NCBI GenBank assembly: GCA_945860135.1
Contig: CAMAPK010000011.1
Coordinates: forward strand, 1 to 58,807
Reading direction: 5' to 3'
Length of the DNA: 58,807 bases
Source: Nitrosovibrio sp. Nv4
GTDB lineage: Bacteria; Pseudomonadota; Gammaproteobacteria; Burkholderiales; Nitrosomonadaceae
The notes beneath the pieces are model-generated. The model did no database searches and was not told the DNA's origin. It saw nothing but the letters and a program-made list of their open reading frames with translations. The first letter of the stretch is position 1, and every line of letters starts with the position of its first letter. Below are positions 49,334-58,751 of this stretch, piece after piece. Made by a program: the position numbers and the translations under genes.

Positions 49334-52198
49334 ATGCAGCTTGCAACAGACAACACTAATCCAGCGCCAGCGCCCAGTTACGATCTTTCTCCAGCCACTC
49401 TCTCCCAAGATTCGCGCTATTCTCAATACAAGATAATTCGCCGCAATGGTTCGGTGGCTTCTTTCGAGCCGGGCAAGATTTCCATTGCCATGACCAAGGC
49501 ATTTATCGCTGTAAATGGCGGTCAGGGTGCGGTTTCCACCAGGGTGCGCGAAGTGGTGGGACGTTTGACCAATGATGTAGTAAGTGCGCTGATACGCCAC
49601 CAGCCCGAAGGCGGGACTTTTCATATTGAGGATATTCAGGATCAGGTAGAGCTTGCGCTGATGCGTTCCGGCGAGCACGACGTAGCGCGTTCCTATGTAC
49701 TGTATCGTGAAGAGCGGACGCGGGAGCGAGCGAAACAAAAGGCGGAAGTTGCAGCGGAAACGCCGGCCAGCGTTCTGCATGTGTTGGAAAATGGGCATAG
49801 AACTCCGCTGGACACGGCACGACTGCTGGCATTGATCGAGTCTTCCTGCGCGGGTCTGGGCGAAACGGTAAATGGCACGCTAATACTCAAGGCCACATTG
49901 AAAGACCTGTACGATGGGGTGCCGGCGGAAGAGGTGAGAAAGTCGGTCATTCTTTCGGCGCGCGCATTGATCGAAAAAGAGCCCGCCTACAGCTATGTGA
50001 CCGCACGGTTATTGCTGCATACCATCCGCTTCGAGGTGCTGGGCGAAGAAGTCATACAACAAGAGATGGTGTCACGCTACGCTGACTACTTTCCCGGTTT
50101 CATCAAACGCGGCATCGACGCCGAGCTGCTAGACGCGCGCATGGCGCAGTTCGATCTGCCCCGTTTGGCGAAAATACTGGATGCTGCCCGCGATCTGAAA
50201 TTCGGCTATCTTGGTCTGCAAACTTTGTATGATCGTTATTTTCTGCATATACAAGATCAGCGAATTGAATTGCCGCAGGCATTCTTTATGCGTGTGGCGA
50301 TGGGGCTGGCGCTGAATGAAGTGGATCGCGAGGCGCGCGCAATCGAGTTCTATCACGTGCTGTCAAACTTCGATTTCATGAGTTCCACCCCAACTCTGTT
50401 TAATTCGGGCACCTGCCGCTCACAATTATCTTCGTGTTACCTCACCACGGTGGCAGATAACCTTGACGGTATTTATGAAGCGATCAAGGAAAATGCACTG
50501 CTCGCCAAGTATGCAGGCGGACTGGGCAACGACTGGACGCCAGTGCGGGCGATGGGTTCGCATATCAAGGGTACCAATGGCAAGTCACAGGGTGTGGTGC
50601 CATTCCTCAAAGTGGTGTCCGATACTGCAGTAGCGGTGAATCAAGGGGGTAAGCGCAAAGGTGCGGTTTGTTCCTACCTAGAGACATGGCATCTGGATAT
50701 CGAGGAATTCCTGGAGCTGCGCAAGAATACCGGTGATGATCGCCGCCGCACCCACGACATGAACACCGCCAACTGGGTTCCCGATTTGTTCATGAAACGA
50801 GTGATGGAAGGAGGAGAGTGGACGCTGTTTTCGCCCTCCGATGTACCCGACTTGCATGAAAAATTCGGCAAACCGTTTGAACAGGCTTATCTTGCCTACG
50901 AGGAAAAGGCTGCGCGTGGCGAGGTGAGTTTATACAAAAAGATTCCCGCGCAACAGTTATGGCGCAAGATGCTTAGCATGCTGTTCGAAACCGGGCATCC
51001 ATGGATCACTTTCAAGGATCCGTGCAACATCCGCTCACCACAGAACCACGTCGGGGTAGTGCACAGCTCTAATCTTTGTACTGAGATCACCCTGAACACC
51101 AGCGCTGATGAGATTGCAGTGTGTAACCTGGGCTCGATCAACCTGGCAGCGCACATCAATGATGGCAAGCTTGACGCCGACAAGCTCAAGCGCACCGTCA
51201 GCACCGCCATGCGTATGCTAGACAATGTAGTTGACATCAACTTCTACGCGGTCGCCAAAGCACGCAATTCCAACCTCAAGCATCGTCCGGTGGGATTGGG
51301 CATCATGGGTTTTCAGGATTGCCTGCATATGCTGCGCATTCCCTATGCCTCTGAACAGGCGGTGGAGTTCGCCGACCATTCGATGGAGGCGGTAGCGTAT
51401 CAAGCCTACTGGGCTTCCACCGAGCTGGCCGAGGAACGCGGTTGCTACGCTTCCTACCGCGGCAGTTTATGGGATCGCGGGATTCTGCCCCAAGATACCC
51501 TTGACCTGCTGAAAGAAGAGCGCGGCGGCTATGTTGAAGTGGATACATCGGCTATGCTGCAATGGGACGCGTTGCGGGAACGCATCAAAAAGCACGGCAT
51601 GCGTAATTCGAATTGCTTGGCGATCGCGCCGACCGCGACCATCTCCAACATTATCGGTGTCTCTGCCAGTATCGAGCCGACCTACCAGAATCTCTACGTC
51701 AAATCCAATCTGTCGGGAGAGTTCACCATTGCCAATGAGCGCTTGGTAAAAGACTTGAGAGAGCTTGGACTCTGGGACGAAGTGATGATCTCTGATCTCA
51801 AGTATTTCGATGGCGCCCTAAGCAAGATAGACCGGGCGCCGGCTGAGATTCGCAGACTCTATGCCACCGCATTCGAAATTGAGCCGCAGTGGCTGATTGA
51901 GGCAGCGTCGCGTCGGCAAAAATGGATTGATCAGGCGCAGTCACTCAATATTTATATGGCAGGCGTTTCCGGTAAAAGGCTGGATGAAACCTATAAGCTG
52001 GCGTGGCTGCGTGGTCTGAAAACCACCTATTATCTGCGCACATTGGGCGCGACTTCGGCGGAAAAATCCACGGTTAAAGCGGGTGTGTTGAACGCGGTAC
52101 CTGCAGATGGCGGCATGACCATGACAAGTATGGTGTCAACAGTGACCGAAATGAAATATTGTTCCATCGATAACCCCGAGTGTGAATCATGTCAGTGA
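49334..52198 (+). CDS. nrdA: ribonucleoside-diphosphate reductase alpha subunit
   Basis: This is a 954-residue class Ia catalytic subunit. It has two N-terminal ATP-cone regions: one starts with YKIIRRNGSVASFEPGKI near residue 34, the second lies around residues 150-240. The barrel contains STPTLFNSGT, the radical-site stretch CTEITLNTSADEIAVCNLGSIN and the PTATISNIIGVSASIEPTYQN loop. The C-terminal CESCQ provides the redox cysteine pair. The two cones suggest dATP feedback control. AAGGAG lies upstream of the ATG. nrdB follows after 33 bp. Confidence 0.96.
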   Translation: MQLATDNTNPAPAPSYDLSPATLSQDSRYSQYKIIRRNGSVASFEPGKISIAMTKAFIAVNGGQGAVSTRVREVVGRLTNDVVSALIRHQPEGGTFHIEDIQDQVELALMRSGEHDVARSYVLYREERTRERAKQKAEVAAETPASVLHVLENGHRTPLDTARLLALIESSCAGLGETVNGTLILKATLKDLYDGVPAEEVRKSVILSARALIEKEPAYSYVTARLLLHTIRFEVLGEEVIQQEMVSRYADYFPGFIKRGIDAELLDARMAQFDLPRLAKILDAARDLKFGYLGLQTLYDRYFLHIQDQRIELPQAFFMRVAMGLALNEVDREARAIEFYHVLSNFDFMSSTPTLFNSGTCRSQLSSCYLTTVADNLDGIYEAIKENALLAKYAGGLGNDWTPVRAMGSHIKGTNGKSQGVVPFLKVVSDTAVAVNQGGKRKGAVCSYLETWHLDIEEFLELRKNTGDDRRRTHDMNTANWVPDLFMKRVMEGGEWTLFSPSDVPDLHEKFGKPFEQAYLAYEEKAARGEVSLYKKIPAQQLWRKMLSMLFETGHPWITFKDPCNIRSPQNHVGVVHSSNLCTEITLNTSADEIAVCNLGSINLAAHINDGKLDADKLKRTVSTAMRMLDNVVDINFYAVAKARNSNLKHRPVGLGIMGFQDCLHMLRIPYASEQAVEFADHSMEAVAYQAYWASTELAEERGCYASYRGSLWDRGILPQDTLDLLKEERGGYVEVDTSAMLQWDALRERIKKHGMRNSNCLAIAPTATISNIIGVSASIEPTYQNLYVKSNLSGEFTIANERLVKDLRELGLWDEVMISDLKYFDGALSKIDRAPAEIRRLYATAFEIEPQWLIEAASRRQKWIDQAQSLNIYMAGVSGKRLDETYKLAWLRGLKTTYYLRTLGATSAEKSTVKAGVLNAVPADGGMTMTSMVSTVTEMKYCSIDNPECESCQ

Positions 52199-52231
52199 TC
52201 CGCACAGCATCAGGAATAAAAGGAGAAGGAT

Positions 52232-53434
52232 ATGCTGACATTTGAGAACGAGCCAATGCAGCCGGGAATTTCGCTGCTGCAGGGGACACCGGGTGGTGCG
52301 CAGATGTTGCCTGTTCCCGGACGAAGATTGCAAGTCGCTAGTGGTGTGACTGTTGTTGGAAGTAGTGAAACAAAAAGCAGCAGAGATGGCGAACGTGCGG
52401 CTGTTGGGAGCTCCAATCGCCGCATCTCAGTGGAAGACAAGCAGATTATCAATTGCAAGGCGGATGTCAATCAGTTGGTGCCGTTCAAGTACAAGTGGGC
52501 ATGGGAAAAATATCTTTCTGCCTGCGCCAACCACTGGATGCCGCAGGAAATCAATATGAGCCGCGATATTGCTACCTGGAAAGACCCTAACGGGTTGACT
52601 GAGGACGAGCGCCGCCTGATCAAACGCAACCTGGGTTTTTTTGTTACGGCCGATTCGCTGGCCGCCAACAATATCGTACTCGGCACCTACCGCCACATCA
52701 CCAATCCGGAATGCCGCCAGTATCTTCTGCGTCAGGCATTCGAGGAGGCGATTCATACCCATGCCTATCAGTACATCGTCGAGTCGCTGGGACTGGACGA
52801 GGGTGAGATTTTCAATGCCTATCATGAGGTAACGTCAATCCGCGACAAGGATGAATTTCTAATTCCATTCATTGACACACTTACCGATCCGCACTTTGAG
52901 ACCGGTACGCTAGAGACTGATCAGAAGTTGTTGAGAAGCCTGATCGTATTTGCTTGCATCATGGAAGGGCTGTTTTTTTACGTTGGTTTTACACAAATTC
53001 TGGCACTGGGGAGGCAGAACAAAATGACTGGTGCGGCAGAGCAGTACCAGTACATTCTGCGGGATGAGTCCATGCACTGCAATTTTGGCATTGATGTCAT
53101 CAACCAGATCAAGATGGAAAACCCGCATCTCTGGACCAAAGCATTCCGCGACGAAATCAACGGATTGATGCAGAAAGCGGTGGAGCTGGAATACCGTTAT
53201 GCCGAGGACACCATGCCACGGGGTGTATTGGGAATGAACGCGCCGATGTTCAAAGAATATCTGCGCTACATTGCCAATCGTCGCTGCCAGCAGATCGGAT
53301 TAGATACTCTTTATCCGGGCGCCAATAATCCGTTTCCATGGATGTCCGAGATGATAGACCTCAAGAAAGAGAAGAACTTTTTTGAAACCCGCGTTACAGA
53401 GTACCAGACTGGTGGCGCGCTCAGCTGGGACTGA
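52232..53434 (+). CDS. nrdB: ribonucleoside-diphosphate reductase beta subunit
   Basis: This is a 400-residue radical-bearing beta subunit. The di-iron ligands are seen in the helices around [18 protein letters not shown] and [17 protein letters not shown]. The C-terminus GGALSWD is the peptide that docks on NrdA. About 68 residues before the conserved [23 protein letters not shown] stretch form an extra low-complexity N-terminal part (Gly/Ser/Arg-rich) not found in E. coli NrdB. A strong AAAGGAGAAGGA site precedes the ATG at 52232. Confidence 0.95.
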   Translation: MLTFENEPMQPGISLLQGTPGGAQMLPVPGRRLQVASGVTVVGSSETKSSRDGERAAVGSSNRRISVEDKQIINCKADVNQLVPFKYKWAWEKYLSACANHWMPQEINMSRDIATWKDPNGLTEDERRLIKRNLGFFVTADSLAANNIVLGTYRHITNPECRQYLLRQAFEEAIHTHAYQYIVESLGLDEGEIFNAYHEVTSIRDKDEFLIPFIDTLTDPHFETGTLETDQKLLRSLIVFACIMEGLFFYVGFTQILALGRQNKMTGAAEQYQYILRDESMHCNFGIDVINQIKMENPHLWTKAFRDEINGLMQKAVELEYRYAEDTMPRGVLGMNAPMFKEYLRYIANRRCQQIGLDTLYPGANNPFPWMSEMIDLKKEKNFFETRVTEYQTGGALSWD

Positions 53435-53518
53435 AATACAGGAATGGAATTAATTTGCCGATGACATCAGACAATGATGTATCCATGTAAGCTGATCGGT
53501 GCGGGTATTTTTTACAGC

Positions 53519-53656
53519 ATGGGTAGATTAAGGAAATTAAAGAAAATCAGGATTGATCCGATAGAGGAAAAGGTGTCGTGGATGGACAGGATCAATCTGG
53601 ATGCGGATGTACCATACGAGGATACTGCAGCAGGGCTGAAGAGCCTGCTGCATTAA
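53519..53656 (+). CDS. possible small basic protein, unknown
   Basis: This is a candidate 45-codon frame starting MGRLRKLKKIRIDPIEEKV, within a longer frame from 53474. The product would be basic in the first half and acidic in the second. No good ribosome site is seen and no family is recognised. It lies between nrdB and the histone-like gene on the same strand; it may be non-coding. Confidence 0.28.
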   Translation: MGRLRKLKKIRIDPIEEKVSWMDRINLDADVPYEDTAAGLKSLLH

Positions 53657-53793
53657 AGGAACTACGGCCAGATTTTGGTGAAAGCGGCTTCTGTTGTTTG
53701 TCCGCCAACCCGAAATCTTGCCAGTAGTGGTAGGCGTAGTCGTAGTAAATGTAAAAAGTTGTAACCCTGTGTAACTTTAATCTGGAGGTTGAA

Positions 53794-54174
53794 ATGGCAA
53801 CTACCAAGAAACCCGCAGCAAAGAAACCCGCCGCTAAGAAGGCAGCTGTAAAACCAGCAGCCAAGAAAAAAGCTCCGGCCAAAAAAGCTGCTCCGGCCAA
53901 AAAAGCTGCTCCAAAGAAGAAAGCTGCTCCGGCCAAAAAAGCCGCTCCAAAGAAGAAAGCTGCTCCGGCCAAGAAAGCCGCTCCAAAGAAGAAGGCTGCT
54001 CCGGCCAAGAAAGCCGCTCCAGCCAAGAAGGCTGCTCCGGTCAAAAAGGCTGCTCCGGCCAAGAAAGCTGCTCCAGCCAAAAAGGCTGCAGCAAAACCGG
54101 CGAGTGCATCGGCTCTGGACATCAGCAGCCCGACTTCCAGCTGGCCGTTTCCGCTTTCGGGTTCACGCCCCTAA
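53794..54174 (+). CDS. histone H1-like DNA-binding protein
   Basis: This is a 126-residue protein made almost wholly of Lys, Ala and Pro, similar to eukaryotic histone H1 tails and to the H1-like proteins of Bordetella (BpH1), Ralstonia and Chlamydia (HctB). Residues 32-97 are eleven AAPxKK hexapeptides (x = A, K or V). The C-terminus ends in WPFPLSGSRP, close to the short WPFPTGSxP tail of the betaproteobacterial group. It should bind DNA without sequence preference and compact it. CTGGAGG precedes the ATG. Confidence 0.9.
   Translation: MATTKKPAAKKPAAKKAAVKPAAKKKAPAKKAAPAKKAAPKKKAAPAKKAAPKKKAAPAKKAAPKKKAAPAKKAAPAKKAAPVKKAAPAKKAAPAKKAAAKPASASALDISSPTSSWPFPLSGSRP
53887..54084 (+). repeat. 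18-bp tandem repeats encoding AAPxKK
   Basis: Eleven imperfect 18-bp units (GCTGCTCCGGCCAAGAAA-like) encode the lysine-rich repeat of the histone-like protein. Copy number could vary by slippage in steps of six residues. Confidence 0.88.
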
Positions 54175-54189
54175 GCCTGACAGTTACTG

Positions 54190-54243
54190 CTGTGGATCGG
54201 CCCACTATCTGGGATAGGTAATGGGCTGATCCACAGATTTTGG
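54190..54243 (+). terminator. terminator-like hairpin after the histone-like gene
   Basis: A 15-bp stem (CTGTGGATCGGCCCA at 54190-54204 with TGGGCTGATCCACAG at 54222-54236, one G-U pair) has a 17-base loop and is followed by ATTTTGGTTT. The T run is poor, so it may work partly by another mechanism. Confidence 0.55.
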
Positions 54244-54485
54244 TTTGCTGTCTGAGCGCTTTGTTTTCATTAATGAGCAACGCGCCGGTTTTCTATACTC
54301 TGTCGTAACTTGTGCTTCGCTGTGTATGTGAAGCCGTCACCTGTTTTCCTTGTCAAACGGCAATCGAGGCTGCCGCCTCAAATCTGGCACTCACCCTTCC
54401 CCCTCAGGCAATACTGCAGTGAACTGAAGTCGCTTATTCGGCCGGTATCTGGCATTACAAATGGCCTATAGACAAGCATATCCTG

Positions 54486-54530
54486 AAGATGTATAGTTCA
54501 TTTGCCACTACTCTTTAAAACAGAAGAGTA
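54486..54530. promoter_or_regulatory. candidate NsrR half-site and inverted repeat upstream of nirK
   Basis: AAGATGTATAG at 54486-54496 matches nine of eleven bases of the AAGATGYATTT half-site of the nitric oxide sensor NsrR. Close by, TACTCTT (54509-54515) and AAGAGTA (54524-54530) form a perfect 7-bp inverted repeat. The nirK start is about 80 bp downstream. NsrR controls nirK in N. europaea; here it is a prediction. Confidence 0.35.
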
Positions 54531-54607
54531 AGCGTTAGCATATCAAGCGTACTGGCAGGATTGGCGCATTTACTCTATGCGCAATAATTAACTTTATGGA
54601 GGGAGAC

Positions 54608-55687
54608 ATGAATAAAGTTGTTCAGGCAGTCGTTGCCTTAGGATTGTTATGTTTTGGTGCTGCATCGGTGTCGTGGGCAGATCCTGCCGATAAGCTGCCA
54701 AGAGTGAAGCAGGAAATGGTGAAGCCACCCTTCTTGCCTAAGCATGACCAGGTTTCTAAAGGCCCCAAGGTTGTGGAAGTACGTTTGACCACTGAAGAAA
54801 AACTCATACAAATTGATGCCGCTGGCACAAAAGTATGGGCCTTGACTTTTAATGGTAGCGTACCTGGCCCGCTGATCGTAGTGCATGAAGGTGACTACGT
54901 TGAAGTTACCCTGGTCAATCCGAAGACCAGCACGATGGCGCATAACGCTGACTTTCATGCGGCGACCGGTGCATTGGGCGGTGCAGGCTTGAACTTGGTG
55001 CAGCCTGGCGAAGAAGTGGTATTACGCTGGAAAGCGCTCAAGACCGGCGTATTTGTCTACCACTGCGCCCCAGGTGGAACCATGATCCCGTTTCACGTCA
55101 TTTCCGGCATGAGTGGCGCCGTTATGGTGCTGCCCAAGAATGGTCTGACAGACAACAAGGGCAAGTCATGGAAGTATGACCGGGCTTATTACATCGGCGA
55201 GCAGGATTTTTACATCCCCAAGGATAAGGATGGAAAATACAAAACCTACGCTCAACCGCTCGAAGGTATGGCCGATATGCTGGAACTGTCGAAAGGGCTT
55301 ATCCCGACCCATGTAGTGTTCAATGGCGCTGCAGGTGCGTTGACCGGCCCGAATGCACTCACCGCAAAAGTGGGTGAGAAAGTTCTGTTCATTCACTCTC
55401 AAGCCAATCGTGATTCCCGTCCGCATCTGATCGGTGGTCATGGTGACCTGGTGTGGCAAGGTGGTTCGTTCAATGACCCCCCCATCACCAATCAGGAAAC
55501 CTGGTGGGTTCCGGGTGGTTCTGCGGTAGCTGCTGGGTATGAGTTCGTTCAGCCTGGCTTGTATGTATACTTGAGCCACAACCTGATCGAAGCAGTGTTG
55601 CTGGGAGCTGCTGCGCACATGATGGTTGAAGGCAAGTGGGACGACGATGTCATGAAACAACTGAAGAAACCAGCACCGTCGAAGTAA
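54608..55687 (+). CDS. nirK: copper-containing nitrite reductase
   Basis: This is a 359-residue periplasmic enzyme reducing nitrite to nitric oxide. The signal peptide is residues 1-24 (ending VSWA). In two cupredoxin domains the copper ligands can be placed: type 1 copper His112, Cys153, His163, Met168; type 2 copper His117, His152, His324. Catalytic Asp115 is in [14 protein letters not shown] and catalytic His273 in [11 protein letters not shown]. All are intact. GGAGGGAG precedes the ATG at 54608. It stands alone between terminators, without the ncgABC genes that accompany nirK in N. europaea. In ammonia oxidisers it serves nitrite/NO metabolism. Confidence 0.97.
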   Translation: MNKVVQAVVALGLLCFGAASVSWADPADKLPRVKQEMVKPPFLPKHDQVSKGPKVVEVRLTTEEKLIQIDAAGTKVWALTFNGSVPGPLIVVHEGDYVEVTLVNPKTSTMAHNADFHAATGALGGAGLNLVQPGEEVVLRWKALKTGVFVYHCAPGGTMIPFHVISGMSGAVMVLPKNGLTDNKGKSWKYDRAYYIGEQDFYIPKDKDGKYKTYAQPLEGMADMLELSKGLIPTHVVFNGAAGALTGPNALTAKVGEKVLFIHSQANRDSRPHLIGGHGDLVWQGGSFNDPPITNQETWWVPGGSAVAAGYEFVQPGLYVYLSHNLIEAVLLGAAAHMMVEGKWDDDVMKQLKKPAPSK

Positions 55688-55997
55688 AAACCCTTATCAG
55701 GGTGGCAATAAACCCAACGCGGCTTCAACCACATGGTTGAAGCCGCGTTTTTTTGTGCAATACGTCCGTCGCATGCAGACCGTCCGTAGGACGGAGATGC
55801 TGCGCGCCATCGGGTCAGTGCAAGCATGTACTTTTCGGGAATAAGGTCGCAGCATTATTCTTGTCCGCTGGCTGTAGACAAAGGATAATAGCAAGTTGTC
55901 TGCATTCCATACGATCGGGCTTTGCATGCAGGGAATGGTGCGTATCGATTGATGCTATGCAATCTGAGTGCCAGGTAAATCACGTTCTGGGTTAACT
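55688..55997. other. intergenic region between nirK and trpG
   Basis: About 310 bp. Apart from the nirK terminator and a small CCGTCC/GGACGG hairpin near 55786 no feature is seen. The trpGDC promoter must lie here. trpE is not present upstream. Confidence 0.45.
55716..55754 (+). terminator. strong intrinsic terminator of nirK
   Basis: A perfect 15-bp stem, AACGCGGCTTCAACC at 55716-55730 and GGTTGAAGCCGCGTT at 55735-55749, has an ACAT loop and is followed directly by a T run. It lies about 30 bp after the nirK stop. Confidence 0.92.
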
Positions 55998-56561
55998 ATG
56001 CTGCTGATGATAGACAACTACGATTCCTTCACCTACAACCTGGTGCAATATTTTGGCGAACTCGGTGAGGAGGTGGTGGTATTCCGCAACGACGAAATCA
56101 CGCCGGATGAAGCGGCACGACTCAAACCCGCGCATATCGTGATATCGCCAGGTCCGTGCACGCCCAATGAGGCAGGTGTGTCGGTGCCGATGATCGAGCG
56201 CTACAGCGGCCAGATTCCCATTCTAGGGGTATGTCTTGGTCACCAAAGCATAGGCCAGGCTTTTGGTGGCAAGATCATCCATGCCCGGCAACTCATGCAC
56301 GGCAAGACTTCACCGATTTTTCACAGCAACACCGGGGTATTCCGCGGCTTGCCAAACCCGTTCACAGCAACCCGTTACCATTCTCTGGTCATCGAGCGCG
56401 ACAGCCTGCCGGCTTGCCTGGAAATCACCGCTTGGACGGAAGATGGAGAAATCATGGGTATCCGCCACAAGTCAATGACAATTGAAGGCGTACAGTTCCA
56501 TCCCGAATCTATTTTGACCGAGCATGGACACAAGCTGCTGGAGAATTTTCTTGAGCAATAG
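55998..56561 (+). CDS. trpG: anthranilate synthase component II (glutamine amidotransferase)
   Basis: This is a 187-residue class I glutamine amidotransferase giving ammonia to TrpE (or the related PabB). [21 protein letters not shown] begins the protein, [15 protein letters not shown] holds the nucleophile Cys, and [13 protein letters not shown] holds the catalytic His-Glu. The ATG at 55998 is preferred over ten extra codons upstream. It is the first gene of trpGDC; trpE lies outside the window. Confidence 0.95.
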   Translation: MLLMIDNYDSFTYNLVQYFGELGEEVVVFRNDEITPDEAARLKPAHIVISPGPCTPNEAGVSVPMIERYSGQIPILGVCLGHQSIGQAFGGKIIHARQLMHGKTSPIFHSNTGVFRGLPNPFTATRYHSLVIERDSLPACLEITAWTEDGEIMGIRHKSMTIEGVQFHPESILTEHGHKLLENFLEQ

Positions 56562-56600
56562 GCGCCGGTGGCAGTGCGCGTACCACAGGGACAATCAATC

Positions 56601-57635
56601 ATGAAACCGCAGGAAGCGCTGGCCCGCATCATCGAGCACCGCGAGCTTCAACATGATGAAATGCTGTCGCTGATGCGTCAGATCATGCGTGGAGAGATGC
56701 CACCGGTACTGATCGCGGCCATCATCACCGGCCTGCGGGTGAAAAGAGAAACCGTGGGTGAAGTTAGCGCTGCTGCGCAGGTGATGCGCGAATTCGCCAC
56801 CAAGGTGGAAGTGGCAGATCGCCAACATCTGGTGGACACCTGTGGCACCGGCGGCGACACGGCACATACTTTCAATATTTCTACCACTGCGGCTTTTGTC
56901 GCTGCGGCGGCCGGGGCGCGGGTCGCTAAGCACGGCGGACGGTCGGTTTCGAGCAAGTCAGGCAGTGCCGATGTGCTCGAAGCTCTCGGCGTCAATCTCG
57001 ATCAAACACCGCAGCAGGTGGCGCAAGACATCAGCGAAATCGGTGTGGGTTTCATGTTCGCCCCCAATTTTCACAGCGCCATGAAACACGCCGCACCGGT
57101 GCGGCGTGAACTGGGAGTGCGCACCTTGTTCAATATTCTGGGGCCGCTGACCAATCCTGCCGGGGCGGAGAATCAGGTGCTGGGAGTGTTTCACCCCGAT
57201 CTGGTTGGGATATTGACGCGCGTGCTGCAGCGTCTCGGCAGCCAGCACGTGCTGGTGGTGCATGGCGAGGATGGACTGGATGAGATCACTATTGCCGGCA
57301 AAACTCGAGTGGGCGAACTCAGGCACGGTGTGGTGTCCGAGTTCACCATCAGACCGGAAGATTTCGGCATGATGACCAGCGTCATCGAAAGCATACAAGT
57401 GCAAGATGGCAGCCAATCCAGAGACATGCTGTTGGCGGTGCTGGATAACCGGCCCGGCCCGGCGCTGGATATCGTGCTGCTCAACGCAGGCGCGGCAATT
57501 TATGTTGCCGGCGTGGCAGAGTCGCTGCAGCAGGGGGTAAACAAAGCCCGTACAGCGGTGGAGAGCGGTGCAGCCAGGGCGAAACTGTGGCAACTGGTAG
57601 AATTTTCTAACCGGGGCAAGGCCTCGGCAGGTTAA
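56601..57635 (+). CDS. trpD: anthranilate phosphoribosyltransferase
   Basis: This is a 344-residue TrpD joining anthranilate and PRPP. The PRPP loop [38 protein letters not shown], and [19 protein letters not shown] are conserved. The ATG at 56601 gives the usual N-terminus ([13 protein letters not shown]); a GTG eleven codons upstream is less likely. It starts 39 bp after trpG and ends 3 bp before trpC. Confidence 0.96.
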   Translation: MKPQEALARIIEHRELQHDEMLSLMRQIMRGEMPPVLIAAIITGLRVKRETVGEVSAAAQVMREFATKVEVADRQHLVDTCGTGGDTAHTFNISTTAAFVAAAAGARVAKHGGRSVSSKSGSADVLEALGVNLDQTPQQVAQDISEIGVGFMFAPNFHSAMKHAAPVRRELGVRTLFNILGPLTNPAGAENQVLGVFHPDLVGILTRVLQRLGSQHVLVVHGEDGLDEITIAGKTRVGELRHGVVSEFTIRPEDFGMMTSVIESIQVQDGSQSRDMLLAVLDNRPGPALDIVLLNAGAAIYVAGVAESLQQGVNKARTAVESGAARAKLWQLVEFSNRGKASAG

Positions 57636-57638
57636 GCA

Positions 57639-58472
57639 ATGTCTGACATTCTGCAAAAAATCCTCGCTGTCAAAACGCAAGAGATCGTGGCTGCGAAAGC
57701 CAGCAGGCCTCTCGCCATGTTGCGCGCCGCCGCAGAAGCCGCCGCGCCGCCACGGGATTTTACCGGTGCGATCCGCCAAAAAATTGCCGCCGGACTGCCT
57801 GCGGTAATTGCGGAAATCAAGCAAGCCAGTCCAAGCAAAGGTGTGCTGCGCGAACATTTTGCCCCGGCCAGCATCGCCGCCAGCTATGCGCAGCATGGCG
57901 CTGCCTGCCTGTCGGTACTGACCGATACGCAGTTTTTTCAGGGCAGCGCGCAATATCTGCAGCAGGCACGCGCCGCCTGCGATCTGCCGGTGCTGCGCAA
58001 GGATTTTATGCTGGACGAATATCAGGTGATGGAAGCCCGCGCCATGGGAGCAGACTGCATCCTGCTGATCGTCGCGGCTTTCTGCGCGCCCGCTGGCTTG
58101 AGCGCAGAGGGTGGAGGGGGAAGTGAGGCAGTCAGCCGCATGCGCCAGTTCGAAGCGCTTGCGCATTTACTTGGCATGGCAGTGCTGGTTGAAGTGCACG
58201 ACGCGTTGGAACTGGATCTGGCGCTGCAATTGAATACGCCGCTGATCGGAATCAACAACCGCAATCTGCGCACTTTCGAAACGCGGCTGGAGACGACGCT
58301 GCAAATGCTCGATCGCATCCCGCCGGGGCGTATCGTGGTCAGCGAGAGCGGCATCCGTGCGCCTGCTGATGTTGCTTTACTGCGCGCCCACCAAGTCAAC
58401 GCTTTTCTGGTGGGCGAAGCCTGCATGCGTGCCGCCGATCCAGGGGTGGAACTGGCGCAGTTGTTCGGGTAG
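57639..58472 (+). CDS. trpC: indole-3-glycerol phosphate synthase
   Basis: This is a 277-residue TIM-barrel enzyme forming the indole ring. [16 protein letters not shown] carries the catalytic Glu and Lys, [21 protein letters not shown] the second Lys, and [11 protein letters not shown] and VVSESGI the phosphate site. Between LLIVAAF and [13 protein letters not shown] there is an unusual Gly/Ser-rich stretch of about 18 residues ([19 protein letters not shown]) that lengthens a loop. The catalytic residues are intact, so the enzyme should work. Confidence 0.95.
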   Translation: MSDILQKILAVKTQEIVAAKASRPLAMLRAAAEAAAPPRDFTGAIRQKIAAGLPAVIAEIKQASPSKGVLREHFAPASIAASYAQHGAACLSVLTDTQFFQGSAQYLQQARAACDLPVLRKDFMLDEYQVMEARAMGADCILLIVAAFCAPAGLSAEGGGGSEAVSRMRQFEALAHLLGMAVLVEVHDALELDLALQLNTPLIGINNRNLRTFETRLETTLQMLDRIPPGRIVVSESGIRAPADVALLRAHQVNAFLVGEACMRAADPGVELAQLFG

Positions 58473-58751
58473 AATGGTTTTTAATGCAGTGGCGGGATCG
58501 CTGCAGCAGGCTGTGTAATCGAAACGGAAGGGGGGCAAAGGAACTTTGTTACAGTTTTGTTGCATAAAAGCAACACATCTCTGGTTTGCCTTCCAAAAAT
58601 TGCTTGATTTCCTTGCTACCCGTAGCTGCCTTAGGCACAATTCGTTCAACCTTCTCAAATTGAGGGGTCCAAGCTGCGGGACGCACTCCACCGCGTTACT
58701 GTCGGTGAGAAGATGTAGCTCGTTGTTTCAACTTTAAAGGAGATTTTCCGC

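Larger units (their letters stand above)
54175..54607. other. intergenic region upstream of nirK
   Basis: About 430 bp with no supported gene. It holds a terminator for the histone-like gene (54190-54240) and, nearer to nirK, a candidate NsrR half-site and an inverted repeat (54486-54530). Confidence 0.5.

Noticed and set aside
56958-58166. Long open frame of about 400 codons antisense to trpD-trpC
   Set aside because: It is entirely opposite well-conserved genes and its product shows no family motif; it arises from the codon pattern of the real genes.
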